Origin: an uncultured Alphaproteobacteria bacterium | GTDB lineage: Bacteria > Pseudomonadota > Alphaproteobacteria > HIMB59 > GCA-002718135 | Length of the DNA stretch: 64,000 nucleotides | NCBI GenBank assembly: GCA_902614375.1 | Contig: CACMKZ010000005.1 | Location: 16,001-80,000, forward strand | Direction: 5' to 3' | In this document: piece by piece, positions 63,734 to 64,000 of the stretch | Numbering within the stretch: the first letter of the stretch is position 1 | Layout of the letters: each line of letters begins with the position of its first letter | Notes under the pieces: model-generated | Seen by the model: only the letters and a program-made list of their open reading frames with translations | The model's database searches: none | What the model was told of the DNA's origin: nothing | Position numbers and translations under genes: made by a program

Positions 63734-64000
63734 TTATTTTATTTTCTCTTTAAAAAAAGGTACCATTGACGTCCAAACTCCATCTTTTTTTAATCTATGA
63801 TAAGACGCAGCCAATATATGAATTATTATGAAAATATATAATAAATTAATAATTATTTCATGCAGCCAAATTACAATATTAATCAAAATGCCATCTTGGA
63901 TTTTTAAATGATATAAAAAACCTATAAACAAACCTGATAGAGCTGTAGATGCTAGAAGAATATACATTGATAAATGGACTATTTTAGCAGCAATTTTCTG
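63734..64000 (-). CDS. cytochrome b561-type membrane protein, N-terminus beyond the window
   Basis: The last 88 codons of a gene that runs past the right edge; the frame is open through 64000. It shows AAKIVHLSMYILLASTALSG with a helix-borne His, then IVIWLHEIIINLLYIFIIIH with further His residues suited to bind haem b, and the tail RLKKDGVWTSMVPF. This fits the C-terminal half of a four-helix cytochrome b561 involved in electron transfer at the inner membrane. The partner is not visible. Confidence 0.75.
   Translation of the reverse strand, partial: QKIAAKIVHLSMYILLASTALSGLFIGFLYHLKIQDGILINIVIWLHEIIINLLYIFIIIHILAASYHRLKKDGVWTSMVPFFKEKIK

Overview
The window reads as a continuous stretch of chromosome from a free-living, AT-rich (roughly 30% G+C by eye), streamlined alphaproteobacterium. 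Support for this class comes from a circularly permuted two-piece ssrA gene with an ANDN-type tag, an NDUFA12/DUF2155 pair beside aat-accC-accB, the long two-part dCTP deaminase, an RNase E with an acidic insertion in its S1 domain, and the hflK-hflC-DUF2065-degP block. Very short intergenic spaces, many 1-8 base overlaps and convergent genes whose tails overlap suggest a Pelagibacterales/HIMB59-like marine lineage; that placement is inference. No tRNA, rRNA, CRISPR array, intact insertion sequence or integrase gene was seen. No gene-free stretch exceeds 300 bases once ssrA and the frameshifted start of prfB are counted.

Layout: 1-5304 (minus) carries sufB-C-D-S for Fe-S cluster assembly, then mnmA, whose thiolation depends on a cysteine desulfurase. 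5361-7250 (plus) has a hydrolase and tyrS. 7254-10711 (minus) has prfB with its programmed +1 frameshift and the cell-wall synthase mrcA. 10820-17932 (plus) runs rne, an M48 protease, dcd, aroQ, accB, accC, aat. 17887-20566 (minus) has DUF2155, NDUFA12, pyrC and a glycosyltransferase. 20612-30853 mixes ygfZ, an MFS carrier, a single-chain alpha2-type glycyl-tRNA synthetase, a 53-residue membrane protein, an S49 protease, a polyprenyl synthase, DUF6165, a cupin, rpe, a LysR regulator, a 27-residue very basic ORF with its own promoter and terminator, an SbmA/BacA-like carrier, fxsA and a DapA-family lyase.

30846-39055 (minus) has uppP, exonuclease I, a small membrane protein and a deoxyribose/nucleoside-sugar set (ribokinase, RbsD/FucU mutarotase, ALDH16-type two-domain aldehyde dehydrogenase, deoC), then gpsA. 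39206-40387 (plus) is a well-expressed-looking amino-acid binding protein that meets its probable permease operon livG-F-H-M tail to tail across a strong terminator. From 58993 down to 40436 one almost unbroken minus-strand run carries hflK, hflC, DUF2065, degP, miaA, ilvI, ilvH, ilvC, leuA, mreB, mreC, mreD, mrdA, rodA and the liv genes. 59080-61435 holds mrp and the folate pair thyA/folA.

61526-62600 is the most unusual part. Permuted ssrA is followed by about 0.8 kb bracketed by a 13-base direct repeat of the ssrA 3' end. Inside it, a HEAT-like gene is framed by six copies of CTACGAAG, including a 22-base exact repeat on both sides. This looks like the scar of, or a minimal form of, a unit inserted at ssrA. 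A rhodanese, a methyltransferase and the end of a cytochrome b561-type gene close the window.
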